From: Seriola aureovittata
Taxonomy: Eukaryota; Chordata; Actinopteri; Carangiformes; Carangidae
NCBI RefSeq assembly: GCF_021018895.1
Contig: NC_079373.1
Coordinates: 19,041,501-19,105,500, forward strand
Direction: 5' to 3'
DNA: 64,000 nt
Part shown: positions 27,241 through 39,987 of the stretch, one piece after another
Numbering within the stretch: the stretch's first letter is position 1
Layout of the letters: each line of letters starts with the position of its first letter
The notes under the pieces: model-generated
What the model was told of the DNA's origin: nothing
Databases searched by the model: none
What the model saw: the letters and a program-made list of their open reading frames with translations, nothing else
Position numbers and translations under genes: made by a program

Positions 27241-29147
27241 TCTGCTAGGCCTCTCTTCAGGTCCTCGTTGCTCTAGTGCAAAGGCTCTGGGTAACCTAGC
27301 TTAACCTCTGACCCTGCTCTTTCCCCCTGTGTGACCCTGCCCCTTGCCCCTGCCTGAACCCCCTTTTACCCCCTTTGCCCCCTCGGCTTCTGGCAGAGAT
27401 GGATGAGAAGGAGGCCGACAAGAGATCACACGCATTCTGCACCCCTCCTCAAAGAAAACAAAGCGTGTGGCATTTAAGGAAGACTGGGAGACCGAAGCTT
27501 TAATCTGACAAGCTGACAGGCCACAGCGGCCTCAGACAGACCTGGGGAACAGCTGAAGAACACAGCGGTACCACACACAGAGGGGAAAGGAGGAAGGTGG
27601 GGGGGTGGGGGGGTGGGGGGGTGAGTAACCTCAGATAGAGACGTTCCCCTGCATTCCTCCTGTTGTCCAAGTGAGCAGTAAATATTTGTCAACAGCCCGC
27701 AACATGCCTTTACCTTTCCCTACTGTTTCTGTAGAATGTGCTATATATCAGAGATGCCTGTCTGAGCATCATGACCTGCAGTGTCTCAGGTGGCAGCCCG
27801 AGCCAAGCACTGCAATAAAGTGCAGTGTTTGGTTTCCCCAAAAGCACCTCCGGCTACTTGTTTGCCCTTCAAGTAAAGAAGTAAAACATGGCCTTTCACT
27901 TTTACAACATGAAATTGTGGGAATAATGGAACAGAGGCGGAGGAGGATGTGGAGTGGTGACCCGCCTGTCAGGACGTCTAAACAAAGAGGGAGTGGAGGG
28001 TCAATCAGACAGACGCGACCTGATAAGCCTGGTCCAGGACTCCGCTATAGCCACTGTTTACTCTGCAGACATACCACTGACCCACAGTCACTTCCTTCCA
28101 AGTTTCTCCAGAGATGGAGAGGGATGAGAGGGAGAAGGGACGTAAAAGGAGATGACGGTGTTGGGCACAGGTTGCACTGGAAAAAACTGTAGAATAAAAT
28201 ATTGTTTCTGTATGACTTATGAAACTGCTTTCGGTTTAACAAAAGCCATAAGTCAGAGAAAGTGTATCAACTGTTATACAGTTAGGAGGAGAAAAGGAAA
28301 TGGAGAGCGAAGTACAAGAAATGGAACAAAAGCAGAGGTGAATCCAGCACCAGCTGAGCGTCGGTTTCACTGGTGGGATGTGGAAAGGTGATGTAATTTA
28401 GAGAGAATGGTTGCGGTTGCCTCTACAGAGAGAGGTTTACTGGCCCCAGGCTGGCTGTCTAGAGGGCACACACATCTCTTTGCAGACACTGGGAAACACA
28501 GGGCCATAAAACTGAACGAGCTCATGTGTGGAGCACCTCATAAATTAGGCCAAATAGCCATGAAATAATACCCCAAAACATCCATATTAGAGAGAAATCT
28601 GTAAACATCTTTTATGTCACTTCGAGTAAGAACCTGGCAGCCTTTCGACATTATCAGAGCTCCTGATCTTTTTTTTTTTTTTTGGGGGGTTGCTCTCCTC
28701 TCTTCTCCTCTCCCATGCTTTAGATCATGACCCCACCAATTGAGTCTCTCCATTCTGTTTTAATGATTACTGCCACAGACATAAGCCAGCAAACATTTAT
28801 CACTAAAGAAGACGTCTCAGTTAAAAGGTATTTCCTCATATATATTTTCTTCTCTCATCGTTGAGGGGTGGGTGGGGGGGTGGGTGGTGAAGCTCCTCTC
28901 ATCCCTGATAACATATTATCTATTGGCTTAAGATGTTGACAGGAAACAAATTCCCAGGGATGACAAAAGCTTGGAATGCGCTACAAGGAGGCTGTCTCCC
29001 ACACTCCCTCAGAGAAATCCCCCTCCCCTTACACTCCCCCATTCCCTTCCCACTGAAGGATGTTTTTGTTGTGTAATTGATGCAAAGGTGCTATTGATAA
29101 GAAAGAATGAAACATCAAACCACCTCACAGAGAAGTAGACAGGTTTT

Positions 29148-29172
29148 GGGGGGGGGGGGGGGGGGGGGGGGG
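29148..29172 (+). repeat. Poly-G run of 25
   Basis: Uninterrupted run of G on the plus strand. Confidence 0.95.
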
Positions 29173-29519
29173 CTTGTGCGGTTGAATCAAACGTCTTGAG
29201 AGCACCACCAAAGGGAGGATTAATCAGTCTTTCTTCCCCATTTCTGTTCTCACGTTTTCTGTTTTCTTTCTCTCTAACCCCTCCTCCATCAGTGTCTTTT
29301 TCATCATTGCATGTGTGTCTGTGTGTGTGTGTATGTGTGTGTGTGTGTGCGTGTGCATGTGCGTGCGTGCGTGTGTGTGTTTGCACCATCGAAACCTTGT
29401 AAAATTTCAGAAAATTAGTCTGAAATGCAAATTATGTGTTGCAGATGGTGTATTTCTCTACCGCAAATTAGATCATGTGACAACAACGCAGCATTTGACA
29501 TCTTGTGTTCATCACATGA

Positions 29520-29640
29520 ATGGTTACCTAATGGTTAAGGTTAATGTGAGGTTTAGGCAGTCAAAGGTTTGGTTAAGGGTAAGAGACTAAAACAATTTGG
29601 TATATGGTTTAGGTTTACGGTTGTGGTTAGTGTTTGAAAG
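29520..29640 (+). repeat. Degenerate GGTTAAGG/GGTTTAGG repeat
   Basis: Recurring GGTTA and GGTTT units (ATGGTTAAGG, TTTGGTTAAGGG, TATGGTTTAGG), a low-order degenerate repeat often seen next to fish transposons. Confidence 0.5.
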
Positions 29641-29829
29641 CCTTTGGTCATGGTTAAATAAGAAAAACTTACCACAACAACATTTTTGTGTCTACCTTGT
29701 GTCTGTTTCCAGTTATGTCCCGGTCATTACATCTTTTCTTGCACTCTCTCACTTTTGGCCTTATTTAATAGCCATTCAGGAGATGTTTTTTATCTGTGTG
29801 GTTTGTTGGTGGGTATTAATGAATGAGAC

Positions 29830-30335
29830 ACACAAAGAGGCCTCTCTCAATGTTATGCACTGTGCAGTCCTCCCATTGGACGCTAAACAAGCTTTTGATC
29901 GTCTGGAATGGGGGCTGTGAATGACACTTTTGGCTTTGGTCTTGATTTCATTAAAATGTTAAAGTCTTATATGCTAACCCCAACAGCTAGGATCACAACA
30001 GGAAATATTTTTTTCATCTTCTTTCTCCATTTCAAGGGGCTCCAGTTAAGGATGCGTCCTCTCACCCTTATCATTTGCCCATTTGCTCGAGCCTTTTGCT
30101 CAAAAGCTTAGACAGCACCCCTTAATTTCTCCCATCACCCTCTGTAACACATCACATCACATATTATTTGCTGATGATAGTTTGCTATATCTAAACAATG
30201 TCCCTCCTTCCATGCCTCACACTTCTGATGAATTTATTACTTTGTCAGGTTACGAAATCAACTGGTTGAAGTCATCACTACTTCTGCTCACTGATTTCTT
30301 GTTCCTTCCTCCAGAGATGCTCACAAATCTTTGAG
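29830..30335 (+). pseudogene. Decayed L1-type LINE reverse transcriptase fragment
   Basis: Frames in succession show LDAKQAFDRLEWG, then FGFGLDFIKMLKS, then AQKLRQHPLISP, LFADDSLLYL and SGYEINWLKS. These match the order of L1-clade reverse transcriptase motifs: the DAxxAFDxxEW block, the FADD catalytic box at 30167-30181, and the GYxINWxKS block. At least two frame changes separate the parts, and the region between (around 30041-30080) no longer reads as the usual RQGCPLSPLLF motif. Non-functional. Confidence 0.75.
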
Positions 30336-30679
30336 CAATAGTTCAAATCAAGTCATCAAGTCTGTAATGTTCATAATGAATGTTCTATCATCTGCTGCAT
30401 TCCTTCCAGTCTGCTTAGAAGAGACACTGATATGACACTGCATGGTCATATCTGAATAATTACTTAATTATCATCACTTCTTTTTCTATAATTAATTATG
30501 ATGATTGGTTGAGCAATACATGAAATAGAACAACCGACACATTAAACTAGTTCTTTATTCAGTAGGATTACATTTTTCTCCCTTTCCTCTGTAGGTTAGT
30601 AGCTATAAAGAGTGTGCGGTTAGAATTCAGTGACCGACATACACCAGACTTCATAGAAAATAAATCAAAGTCATAGTAA

Positions 30680-30845
30680 TTGATCCAGATCTGGCCCAAA
30701 ATGTACTGGGAACTTCCCTGACCCATGCCCCATTCCTCCACCAAGTTCAGTGCAAATCAGTTCAGTACTTTTTGCGTAATCCTGCTGACAAATAAACAAA
30801 CAGACATGGGTGAACACATAACCTCCTTGGCAGTGGTAATAAAAT
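30680..30845 (+). repeat. Dispersed fish repeat tail
   Basis: Contains GCGTAATCCTGCTGACAAAT and ACATAACCTCCTTGGCAGTG, then GTAATAAAA. I recognise this as a widespread fish interspersed repeat 3' tail, probably LINE-derived. It seems to interrupt the L1-like remnant. Confidence 0.55.
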
Positions 30846-30894
30846 AGAGATTCTCATGTCATTGTGTGTGTGACTTAAGTGCGTGCCGTACCTG

Positions 30895-31260
30895 CAATTT
30901 CAAAATGTATTTATGGTCATATGTTGCACCAATTTATCAATCTGGTGAGATCCCAAAGCTTTAGTTTCATAGTGGGCTATTGAGGAAAAGACCTAGTATA
31001 CTGTCTCCCAAACTCTCCAAATCTAATCCTATAATGTCTTTCCTTTTATCAACATGGCGCGCTATAGAGAAAGCACCCATGGCCCCATTTTTATAATTTG
31101 ACTCTTCTTACCAGAGGAGTCCCATTTACTTTTCCTCAATGGAGCAATAGAAGTATCTGTATTTTGTGTGATATCTTGGTCCCAGTGGGGGTAGTCAGTC
31201 TCTGACACTTTGTGTTTGCTGTCGCAATTAATATTGTACTACCCCTCTTTATTTTGTAAT
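30895..31260 (+). pseudogene. Probable C-terminal part of the same L1-like LINE
   Basis: Broken frames read like the L1 C-terminal region (for example LTRGVPFTFPQWSNRSICIL), followed by non-coding sequence with an A-rich end near 31260-31300. Weaker than the upstream piece. Confidence 0.4.
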
Positions 31261-31299
31261 GAAAATAACTGATGACAAAAAAAGAAGAAAAGAAAGAGG

Positions 31300-32126
31300 G
31301 ATGATCACGTAAATAGGAGATTCAAAACAGCTAAAATCTGTTCCACCTGGACTTTATAAGGCCCCTGCCGGACAGACTTTGGCCTCTTTGCAGCAGACTG
31401 ATGTCATAGATCGAATTCCTGTGAAGTAGGCCAGGGCCCTCTATGATAGCAGATTGCTGACTAATCATAGAGCCAGGGGGAGACAATGCTCATGCTCAAA
31501 GGAGCTTTGTATTGACAGCGACTCACCGAGTGCCTCGATGCCACTGGGGCCTCAGCGGCAGAATCCCCATCCCAAGAGGTTGTTGCTGTTTGAAGCAGCC
31601 CAAGAGTGGCTTTATCAACAACTCTGTTTGACAGAAAGGGAGTGTTTGTGTGTGTTTTTGCTACTCCTGCTGGAGCATGCATGTTTGTTCCTTATCTAGG
31701 CCTAGTATCTAAGAATCAGTTGGCCGACTAAAGTCCAAGGTAGGTGCAGAGCGTAGCTAGTATAGATTCTGTTTATTGTTCCGCTACTGAGCTGATCTCT
31801 CACTGTGGCCTCTTAGAGAGCGGAGATGCCTTTCCATTGTGAGAGGGGGAGAAGAGAAAACAACAACAACAAAGGAAGGGGGTAGGGGACTGTCTGCTTA
31901 TTGTGTGTATGTGTGTGTGAGTATTGTGTGCGAGTGAATGTGTGTATGTGTGTGTTGCAGACGTGTTGTGTAAGGCAGAAGTTGCCCAGAGGGGGGTTTG
32001 GGCTCGCCTGCTCTTAGGGCTGGGCATGTTCCTCGAATGCCGACCCTGGAATTCCATGGCCCGGGGTTAGGACTTTTATTTGCAGTCCCACCTTACACTA
32101 TTCCCCAAAACTCACACACACACACA

Positions 32127-32159
<33 letters not shown>

Positions 32160-33904
32160 TGATCTTCCAGGGGAGAGAAATAGCTTCTGTAACTGAAGTA
32201 TTTACTCATATGCTAAGGCGAGTTAAAAAGAATTTCTCCGCCAATCATACACACTGATACAGCACTATCAGATAAAGCAGCACAAGTTCTTTCATGCAAA
32301 TTATGGTGCCAAGGGTCAGATCGCACAAAAAAAAAATGCAAAAAAATGTGAAAAATGTGGATTTTTCAGAATCCATTGATAGCATTGCCTAAAGGCTGAA
32401 AAGCCTCAGTGAGTGTCTGCTGCAATCTCCAGACTGAGGCTGGCAGTTAATTTTAAGAGCAGTCAATTTTACCGTGTCTGCTCAGGCCAAACATCAGGAT
32501 TATGACCATCAAGAAGCTGCATACGTAGCTTTGGCTGCAGGGTGACCCACTTAACTTTCCTTGATACACCCCTGCCCTGCAACTGGTCAACAATTTGATG
32601 TGAATTGTCGCGGTCAGCGCACATCATTAAAATGCGGTCATTACAGGTATAATTAGGGTTGTATCTGTTTCTTACTGTGATTTGTAGACTCCACCAGCAT
32701 GGATGGCATTTAACAAGAAGACCTCACGTCACAGATGAGAAAGCACCGTATTCAAAATCAGTTTGAAGAGAAAAGACTTCAAATTTGTTTTTGTTTTGAG
32801 CATGCTCAAACATTTTCCCACAGTGCTTCAGGCTGTTTGACCTATTCACCTGCTTAGCATGACATACTTCATCACTGATGTCTTGGTTGTTGTTGCAGTT
32901 GTTGTTGTTCAGTTCAAATGCTAGAACTGGTACGATATACATCTGACACAGTGTGTGTGTGTGTGCTGTGAATCACTGTCATATGAGAGGTTGTTGTAAA
33001 TGTCAGCTATAGGGCGGCCAGCTGTACTGCCGTCTGTGTCGGAAAGCTTTTTGGGAACCGCTGTAGAAGTGAAACTCCCAGTAAACTGTGCTGGGGGTCA
33101 GCCAGCTCAGCCCAGCCATATGAGGACAGCGAAGGGTGCGTTGGGAAATGTACGGCCTCATATGGAAAACAATTTCAACAACAACAACTTAATGGTTTCT
33201 CTAACAAGGTCCATACATTTAATAATATTGGGACAACCTGGCTTTGAGGTTTTAAAAAGGGCGATTATTATATGATCTACCACACAAGATCAGTGTTCTT
33301 TATGAGGTAATTCAAATAGCATGTCTCAGCATATTCTATTGAAATATATGTATGGAACATGTAAGAGAGCTTGCCAGATATGTCACAGAGCATTAGGATC
33401 TTATTTATATCCACTTAATCTTGTGGGAAAAGTCTCACTCTGTTCTCAATTATATTTCATACATTGTTCTGCCACAATGTTTCCCTGCTCTACATAGTGG
33501 ATATGGATGATATATCTCAGTTACCTCAGTAACCCATAGAAAAACATCACTTGATGATTAAACAAAAGAACAGCTAATAAGATGGGAGTGAAGTGATATA
33601 CGAGGAACTGGAAAATAAGTTTATGTAAAGCTCTCTGGATCCAAACAGCAGTAAGGTACCTTCTAGAGTTACTGAGGCAGACACTGGCGGCAGCCAATGT
33701 ACTGCATATTGCCTGAATATTGGAAAAAGTGGCCCACACACAGTATATGGAGTATATGGTGTATGAGCAAACCACTGCACCACAGTGAGGACATTATAAA
33801 AAGGACATGCTGGCTCTCACTCAGAATCAAAATAGGACTCAGCTTCGTTGTTATGTTTGTGCATACAAGGAAATTCACTCCACTTTCCAGTGGCTCTCAG
33901 TGTA
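31300..33904. other. Gene-free region
   Basis: No gene. (CA)n at 32112-32158. Unique, repeat-free block 32380-32710. Confidence 0.55.
32112..32158. repeat. (CA)n microsatellite
   Basis: CA units with one TA interruption. Confidence 0.93.
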
Positions 33905-34460
33905 CTTACACACAGTTTATTTATATAGCACCATTCAGACACAAGCCAATTCAAAGTCATTACAAAGACAGAGAAATACATTAGAAATAAAACATTAAGA
34001 AGACATTATATTTACACTCAAAAGACAAAAAAACAAACAAACATAGCAATTCAATATGCTTTACAAAGACAGATTAAATAAAACACTACAAAGACATTAA
34101 GATGACATTAAAATTGCATTTAAAAGATAATGTAAATAGAAGCAAAAGCAAAAAATATTTTTTATTATTTATATTCAAAGGCGGTTACACATGTAATTTA
34201 ATGGTAAGCTGCAGCAAACAAGCCCTGCTGTAAATGAGCTGACATCTTTTAGCAGACCTCATGTATTCAGGAAGCTTGTTCCACAGGTGGGGGGCATTGA
34301 AACTAGAAGCTGCTTCACCCTGTTTGTCTTTGATTATGGGAACACTGAGTAAACCTGTCCCACGTGAGCTGAGGGGTCTGGATGCTTCGTGACGTACAAG
34401 TAAATCAGAGATGTATTTAGGCCTGAGAGGCCAGTACCAATAACAATGTCCAGTGAGATA
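33905..34460 (-). mobile_element. 3' end of a CR1/L2-type LINE (truncated)
   Basis: The minus strand encodes PKYISDLLVRHEASRPL, GTGLLSVPIIKDKQGEAASS and FNAPHLWNKLPEYMRSA. This is the conserved C-terminal tail of fish CR1/L2-like LINE polymerases (the APxLWNxLPxxxR block). Downstream on the same strand is the typical 3' end, GGTGCTATATAAATAAA near 33917-33934. 5'-truncated; the non-coding stretch between has short degenerate direct repeats. Confidence 0.7.
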
Positions 34461-35281
34461 CATATGGAAAAGGGACGACAAAACTGAGCAAAGATAAATA
34501 AACATAAAGTAAACATATATCACTATTATGTACAATCTAGATGGGGAAAAAACAATATCTATATATAAGTCAACCAGGTGGACGCAGGTTATGCAAGGAG
34601 TGCTGAGATAAATATTGAGTGGATAGTGCAGTAAGTTACATTCATACAGTAGGTGGTTATGTACAGTACCTGCATGTACACACATCATTATATACAGCCT
34701 GCTTGCATTTATATTTAACAAGTGATGGATGTTGTATACATGTTATTGCACAATGTGAGTTTAAAACTAATGTAATTTGTAGGCAAGTGGGTGTTTTAGC
34801 AGTACCTCTCTGAAAACATATTTTCACCACAAAACATGCAGAGGCCTAAAATTGATGTCACTCTCCACAGAGGCACCAGAGAAATGAGAAATATGATCTA
34901 TTAGTCGATGAGGCCAAGCAAATGTAGGGTAATCCGCAACAGTGTCAGCATCTGTCTCATGTGTTAATGTCAGCGATGTTATACTGACAATGTTGACAAC
35001 CAAACCTTAAAAGCTGCGCAGGGAACAATTTCCATACCTCCTACTGTTTCCCAGGAATTTGTGTTTAAGCAAAGCAAACACACTGCGGCACACAGACGGA
35101 CGTACACACTCTCACACTTGCTGTGGCCTAATGAACATAGCAGAGCAGCAAGCCATTACACATACCTCATTCATTTCCCTGTACTGTTTTTGCTCATTAC
35201 ACACGTACAGCTGCAGACACTGACACACACACACACATACACACACACACACACGTGCATCCTCTCAGACACACTATCTGT

Positions 35282-35320
<39 letters not shown>

Positions 35321-35494
35321 ATACATAATTTCACACATAGTCACACAATCGCACAGGCTCGCTCAAACTTACGCACCGTCCCATTTTTTGTTTGTGTCAC
35401 TGCGTTAGCGGGAAGCCCGGCTGTGAGCTAACCCCATCGTGTTTTTCTCGTCTCCTTTGTTATGTTTGGCACCTGTTGTGGGCTCAACACACAT

Positions 35495-35525
<31 letters not shown>

Positions 35526-38500
35526 AACAAACACAGACACATCGCACACACAATCCCACACACTACTTCTTTGCCATGTGCTATTAATAAATTGAAGAAA
35601 TCAAAATTCTTTCCATTCCTGACTAAAGACCAATGCCAGAGGTTTTAGACATAAGTCCTTTGTCATTTGTGTCCAGTCCATGGGTCATATTTCACCACTC
35701 TTTTCCATTAACGGAATTTTACTCAATAAACTCTCACTGTATCTAAAAATGTGTTTGGCTACATATAAAAATTCTCACAGATGACGAAGATGTCACCTTT
35801 TCCCTGTATATTGCTCAGTTAGGCTGCTTGTGAAGAGGATGAGGAGGAGAAGACACAAGCAAGCAAACAATTGGACAACGATACAAAACATTACAAAACA
35901 GTGACCCTTGGGTCGTGTTGTTTCTCTGGGTCTTTGGGCCACAGGGCTCATTTTCCCACGTAGACTGGACATAGTAAATGATTAAAAAAAAGTGTTATTG
36001 TGCGCTTTAATCTCCCTGTTTTTCTGCTGTTGTCCCCCTCACCCTTCCCCCACTCGACAAAAAACCCCACACTGATGACACAGAGCTGAGCTGGCAGACA
36101 CATCATCCCTTGTTATCGGACTGCTGGAAAGCCCAGGACCCCCGGGCCTTCTGGAGTCCCCCTGCAGGGGACTCAGATGTGCAGGTGATACTGTTGGAAT
36201 GTGGACTGGGACAGGTGGAGGGGGACATTTCAGGGAAAAAAGGCCTCGTGGCGTCATCCCTGTCCCCTCTGCTGCACAGTTTCCTTCAAGAGCGTCTGCT
36301 GGCAAACCTCCGACAACAACTCTGGATCCTGCTCCATGTTTTGTTTGGCCGCCGTGATTATTTTCATAGAAAGAACATCTTTATTGATAAAACTTTGTCT
36401 GTTGTCCGGGTCTGTTTTGCTCACTTTTTTGTTTGGTTTGCCAGTCCGTGGCGAGAACTCTGTCTCCTTCTTGACTTGTGAAACATACATAATAGTAAGA
36501 ATGATATCTTTGTTTTTGAAGAAAATAATGGAGAGGAGGTCATTATTGGAAATACAAAATGAAAGCAAAAAATACCTCAGGATGTTCCCAGTTTTGGTTT
36601 TGAAATTACAGATTTTGAGAATCTTCATTTCCCCCTTTTTCTTTTGTTTTATCTTTGTCAGTAAATAAAATACACAGACAGAGATGGGGGAGAAAGCCAT
36701 CCAGTTTTCTTGTCAAGTCATCTGAGTCCCTGGCAGAATTCCAGACCATTATAAGCTTTATTGTAAAAGACATAGTTGTGTCTGTTCTTAGCCTACTTTT
36801 TTTATTGTTAGACTTCATATTATACTGGTAAAACCTGCTTTGGTACTGCTTCATATCAGTTGTCTGATTTTGTTTGCAACTTTTCATGCTGTCATCTTGG
36901 CCAGATCTCCCTTGCAACCAACCTCATTGGGACTTGCCAGGTTGAATAAAGGTTAGGTAAGAAAATAGATCCCCTCTCTCTCTCTTTCTCAGTACTATAG
37001 TCATAGCCAAGCAGCTGTCTGAGCAGTAACAGGTGTTAAAAGAGTCCAGAGTTAATGTACAGTTAGTGTTTCTCATGCACAGAAACTCATAGTTGGCTCT
37101 GAGCACCGGGAGCTGAGCAGCTCTCATTGTTCATCACACTGAGGGCTGCAGGTGGCCAAGGCTGCAGGGCTAATAACTGACATTATTAATTAACACACAG
37201 GGAGAGAGATGTCTCTCAAGAGAGAGAGAGACGTCTGAAACTATCAGCACAACCTTTCATTTCAAAATTCTTAAAAATTAGTTTCAGCCTGGAGGTCAAA
37301 TAAAGACAAATTGTTATTTGCGGCGATGGCCTGGCAGTAATTGCTACCAGGCAGCAGTTCACTGAGCACACATGGGACAAACAGAAGGTTTGCAAGCAGC
37401 AGTTTGTCTGGAGGAACATCTCCCTGTTCGACCTGGCCTCAGACTGCAAGCTAACTCTCGCTTTAATGATAATAATAAGGCTAACATGGTATAGCCTCTC
37501 TTCCTCTGAGCCCACAATTACTAGCCTGGCACACTGCGTACGCACACAGTCTGTCTGGGGAGCAAGCCACTGGATAATTCCTGGTTACCTGTCGCAGCCA
37601 CCTCTCACAAACACACTTAACCTACAAATGAAAAAAAAAAAAAAACTTTGATGGTTATGACCACATATGCACAAACATACATTCAGGAATATGCACACAC
37701 TGCACATATGAATTAGCAAAACATGTTCAAGGAGCCAAACGTGGATTTGCAGCTAATTTTCAAGCCCAAAAACGTCTAGTTAAGGTGAAACCACTGTTGT
37801 TACCTCATCTCTCTTAACCCAAGAGGTGTTGTGCATACAGTGAGTAACAGGAAACACTGACAATATTAATTTATAATAAAACAAAGGCAAGTTGGAGGTG
37901 TTTTTGTAAGCTTTGTGTTTCCAGAATTATTATATATAATATAGACAACTGACTGTGACTGCTAAATCTCTGTCTCTCTAATGGCTGTTTTTCTTGGTTG
38001 ATGAAAAGTTGACATTTTGGAGATAATAGGGTTTTTACAGGTCACTGACTATATGGTTTGATATGGTATTTGTTTTAATTCTCACATGTCTTTCCAGGGG
38101 TTGTCTGAACACAAGTATTGACACCCACTGCACCTGCACAAGCACTCCACAGAGATCACTCTGAAGTGACAGTGTCAAAACTTATCTAATAATCACATGA
38201 GCTTGTGTAATCAGAACCACCAACGGGCCGTAAATCCAAATTGTTATCTCTCTTTCTGCCATTTTTATGGCTCAGTCATATCCTCTAATTTAGCATTATC
38301 TGGTTGAACATTAATCAGGCCCACCCCCCACCCCCCCCCCACCCCCCATTTATCTCAAACTATCCCGTTGCTTTTCTCCACTCGACAGGCGGTGGACGTG
38401 ATTTTTGTACCACTGGATAGAGCAGGTGCAAGTATTGAACTCTGGACTGGTGTCCAGTGAGGTCGCTGGCTGCCTGCAGCTACCCTCAGTACACACTAAT

Positions 38501-39142
38501 GCAATGTGGACACTTCCAATTAAGGCAGGCTGCATACACAAGCATGAGACACATTGCACACATAGTGTACACACAAGGAGCCAAAATCCAAAAGACAACC
38601 AAAATAAGCCATTAAGTCTAAATTCTCAGCAGTCTTTTTAAAAAATTCAATATATATATATATTATATATATATATATATATATTAGGAAGATAAATATC
38701 ATTGACTTCAAGCTGAGATTAGCACTAAAATATCAAAATTATTTCTATTTTTGAAGTAAAAAAATATATATATTTATAGTTAATGGTAGATCCACTGAGC
38801 TTCATGCAAACTTTAATTATAAAATGTTATTTTCTTTCCTCGCTGGTTTTCATATCTTTACTGCTTATCAGCTTTGTTTAAATGGTGTAATATAACAGCA
38901 GATAAAGGCTCCTCAACAGAAGTTGTTTAGATTTGAATGCTGTTTTTACCACCTTACAGTCATGGACAGAACACGTTTTCCTCCCTGTCTGTTTTTTTTT
39001 TTACCTTCATGAAAAGCATAAGATAACAATCACTCTAAGACCTGGCTGAGAGGGAAGTAACAAACTGTCTGCTCCAAACTGCTTCTTTTTCTACCATGTG
39101 TTGAAGGGGATTAATTCAACATGGTGATCCTTCCTCCCACCA

Positions 39143-39190
<48 letters not shown>

Positions 39191-39643
39191 CACACACACA
39201 CTCACAAATGCACACACATAGTTTCTCATCCTTGTACTCGCCTGGAGGCTTTGAACTTGGGAACACTGGCCAGGAAGGTTGAAAGTGCGTCTAGCCCTTT
39301 TGGATGTCAGCTGGCCACAGAACTTGGTATTTTCTTTGATCCATCCCATAATAAAGATCAGAAAGATGAATGCTAGCCAGTCATAAGATCATCTATTCTT
39401 TTCCATCATGTCTTGCATCACTGTGCATATGTTCTCCACTGTGGCACAGTTTACTGCTCTCCCATAGGCAGACCATTAATTGCTTGGCGCCTCTCAAGAA
39501 AAAAACAGGAAAAAAGCAAACAAAGAAACAGTTTTGTTAATAGCCTGCTGCTGTTGGCTGCTGATTTGGCCCAAGTGGTAATGCCAATTCTGTTGGAACA
39601 CACACAAACATCATACTGCCACCCATCATTAGCAGGGCTCCGT
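34461..39643. other. Gene-free region with CA repeats
   Basis: No gene. CA tracts at about 35218-35254, 35284-35316, 35489-35530 and 39142-39203, a C-run at 38321-38348, (TA)n at 38648-38685. Block 36060-36660 has overlapping open frames on both strands but no recognised family. Confidence 0.55.
39142..39203. repeat. (CA)n microsatellite
   Basis: CA units with a short ATATATA interruption near 39184-39190. Confidence 0.93.
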
Positions 39644-39650
39644 GAACACA

Positions 39651-39663
39651 AATGTGTGTGTGT

Positions 39664-39694
<31 letters not shown>

Positions 39695-39701
39695 GGGGGG
39701 G
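39651..39701 (+). repeat. (TG)n directly joined to a 24-G run
   Basis: TG units up to 39677, then uninterrupted G at 39678-39701. Confidence 0.95.
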
Positions 39702-39864
39702 CAAATATGCATATGTGTATGCATATTTGCAGGCATACACATATGAACATGTTAATGTATGTATGAACGAGCATTTTCATGTATGTTTGTGTACTCATGC
39801 ATGTTTGTTTATATTTGTGTACATGTGTGCCAGACTGGTGGCACTGCCATTATATTTAAGCATG

Positions 39865-39867
<3 letters not shown>

Positions 39868-39908
<41 letters not shown>

Positions 39909-39920
39909 GACGCACGCATG
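39868..39920. repeat. (CA)n microsatellite
   Basis: CA units with CG-containing variants at the right edge. Confidence 0.93.
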
Positions 39921-39959
39921 CACACACGTATACATTCCCCATTCAGGTGAATGGGGATG

Positions 39960-39987
39960 TGGTCTCGGACTTTTGGACCCCACTGTA
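39960..39987. mobile_element. Single transposon end, same family as 16138-16197
   Basis: GGTCTCGGACTTTTGGACCC followed by CACTGTA matches the right end of the 16138-16197 palindrome. The matching left end is not visible; the CA microsatellite and a small hairpin (about 39931-39960) lie where it would be expected. Confidence 0.5.

Larger units (their letters stand above)
27241..29829. other. Gene-free region, C-rich and G-rich patches
   Basis: A C-rich stretch at 27310-27390, G-runs at 27598-27622, poly-T (28670-28683), a 25-G run (29148-29172), TG repeats (29308-29380), and GGTTA-type degenerate repeats (29520-29640). The 173-codon frame at 27671-28192 is unrecognised. Confidence 0.55.

Noticed and set aside
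27671..28192. 173-codon plus-strand frame
   Set aside because: No family similarity; Arg/Gly-rich translation of purine-rich DNA and no conserved motif.
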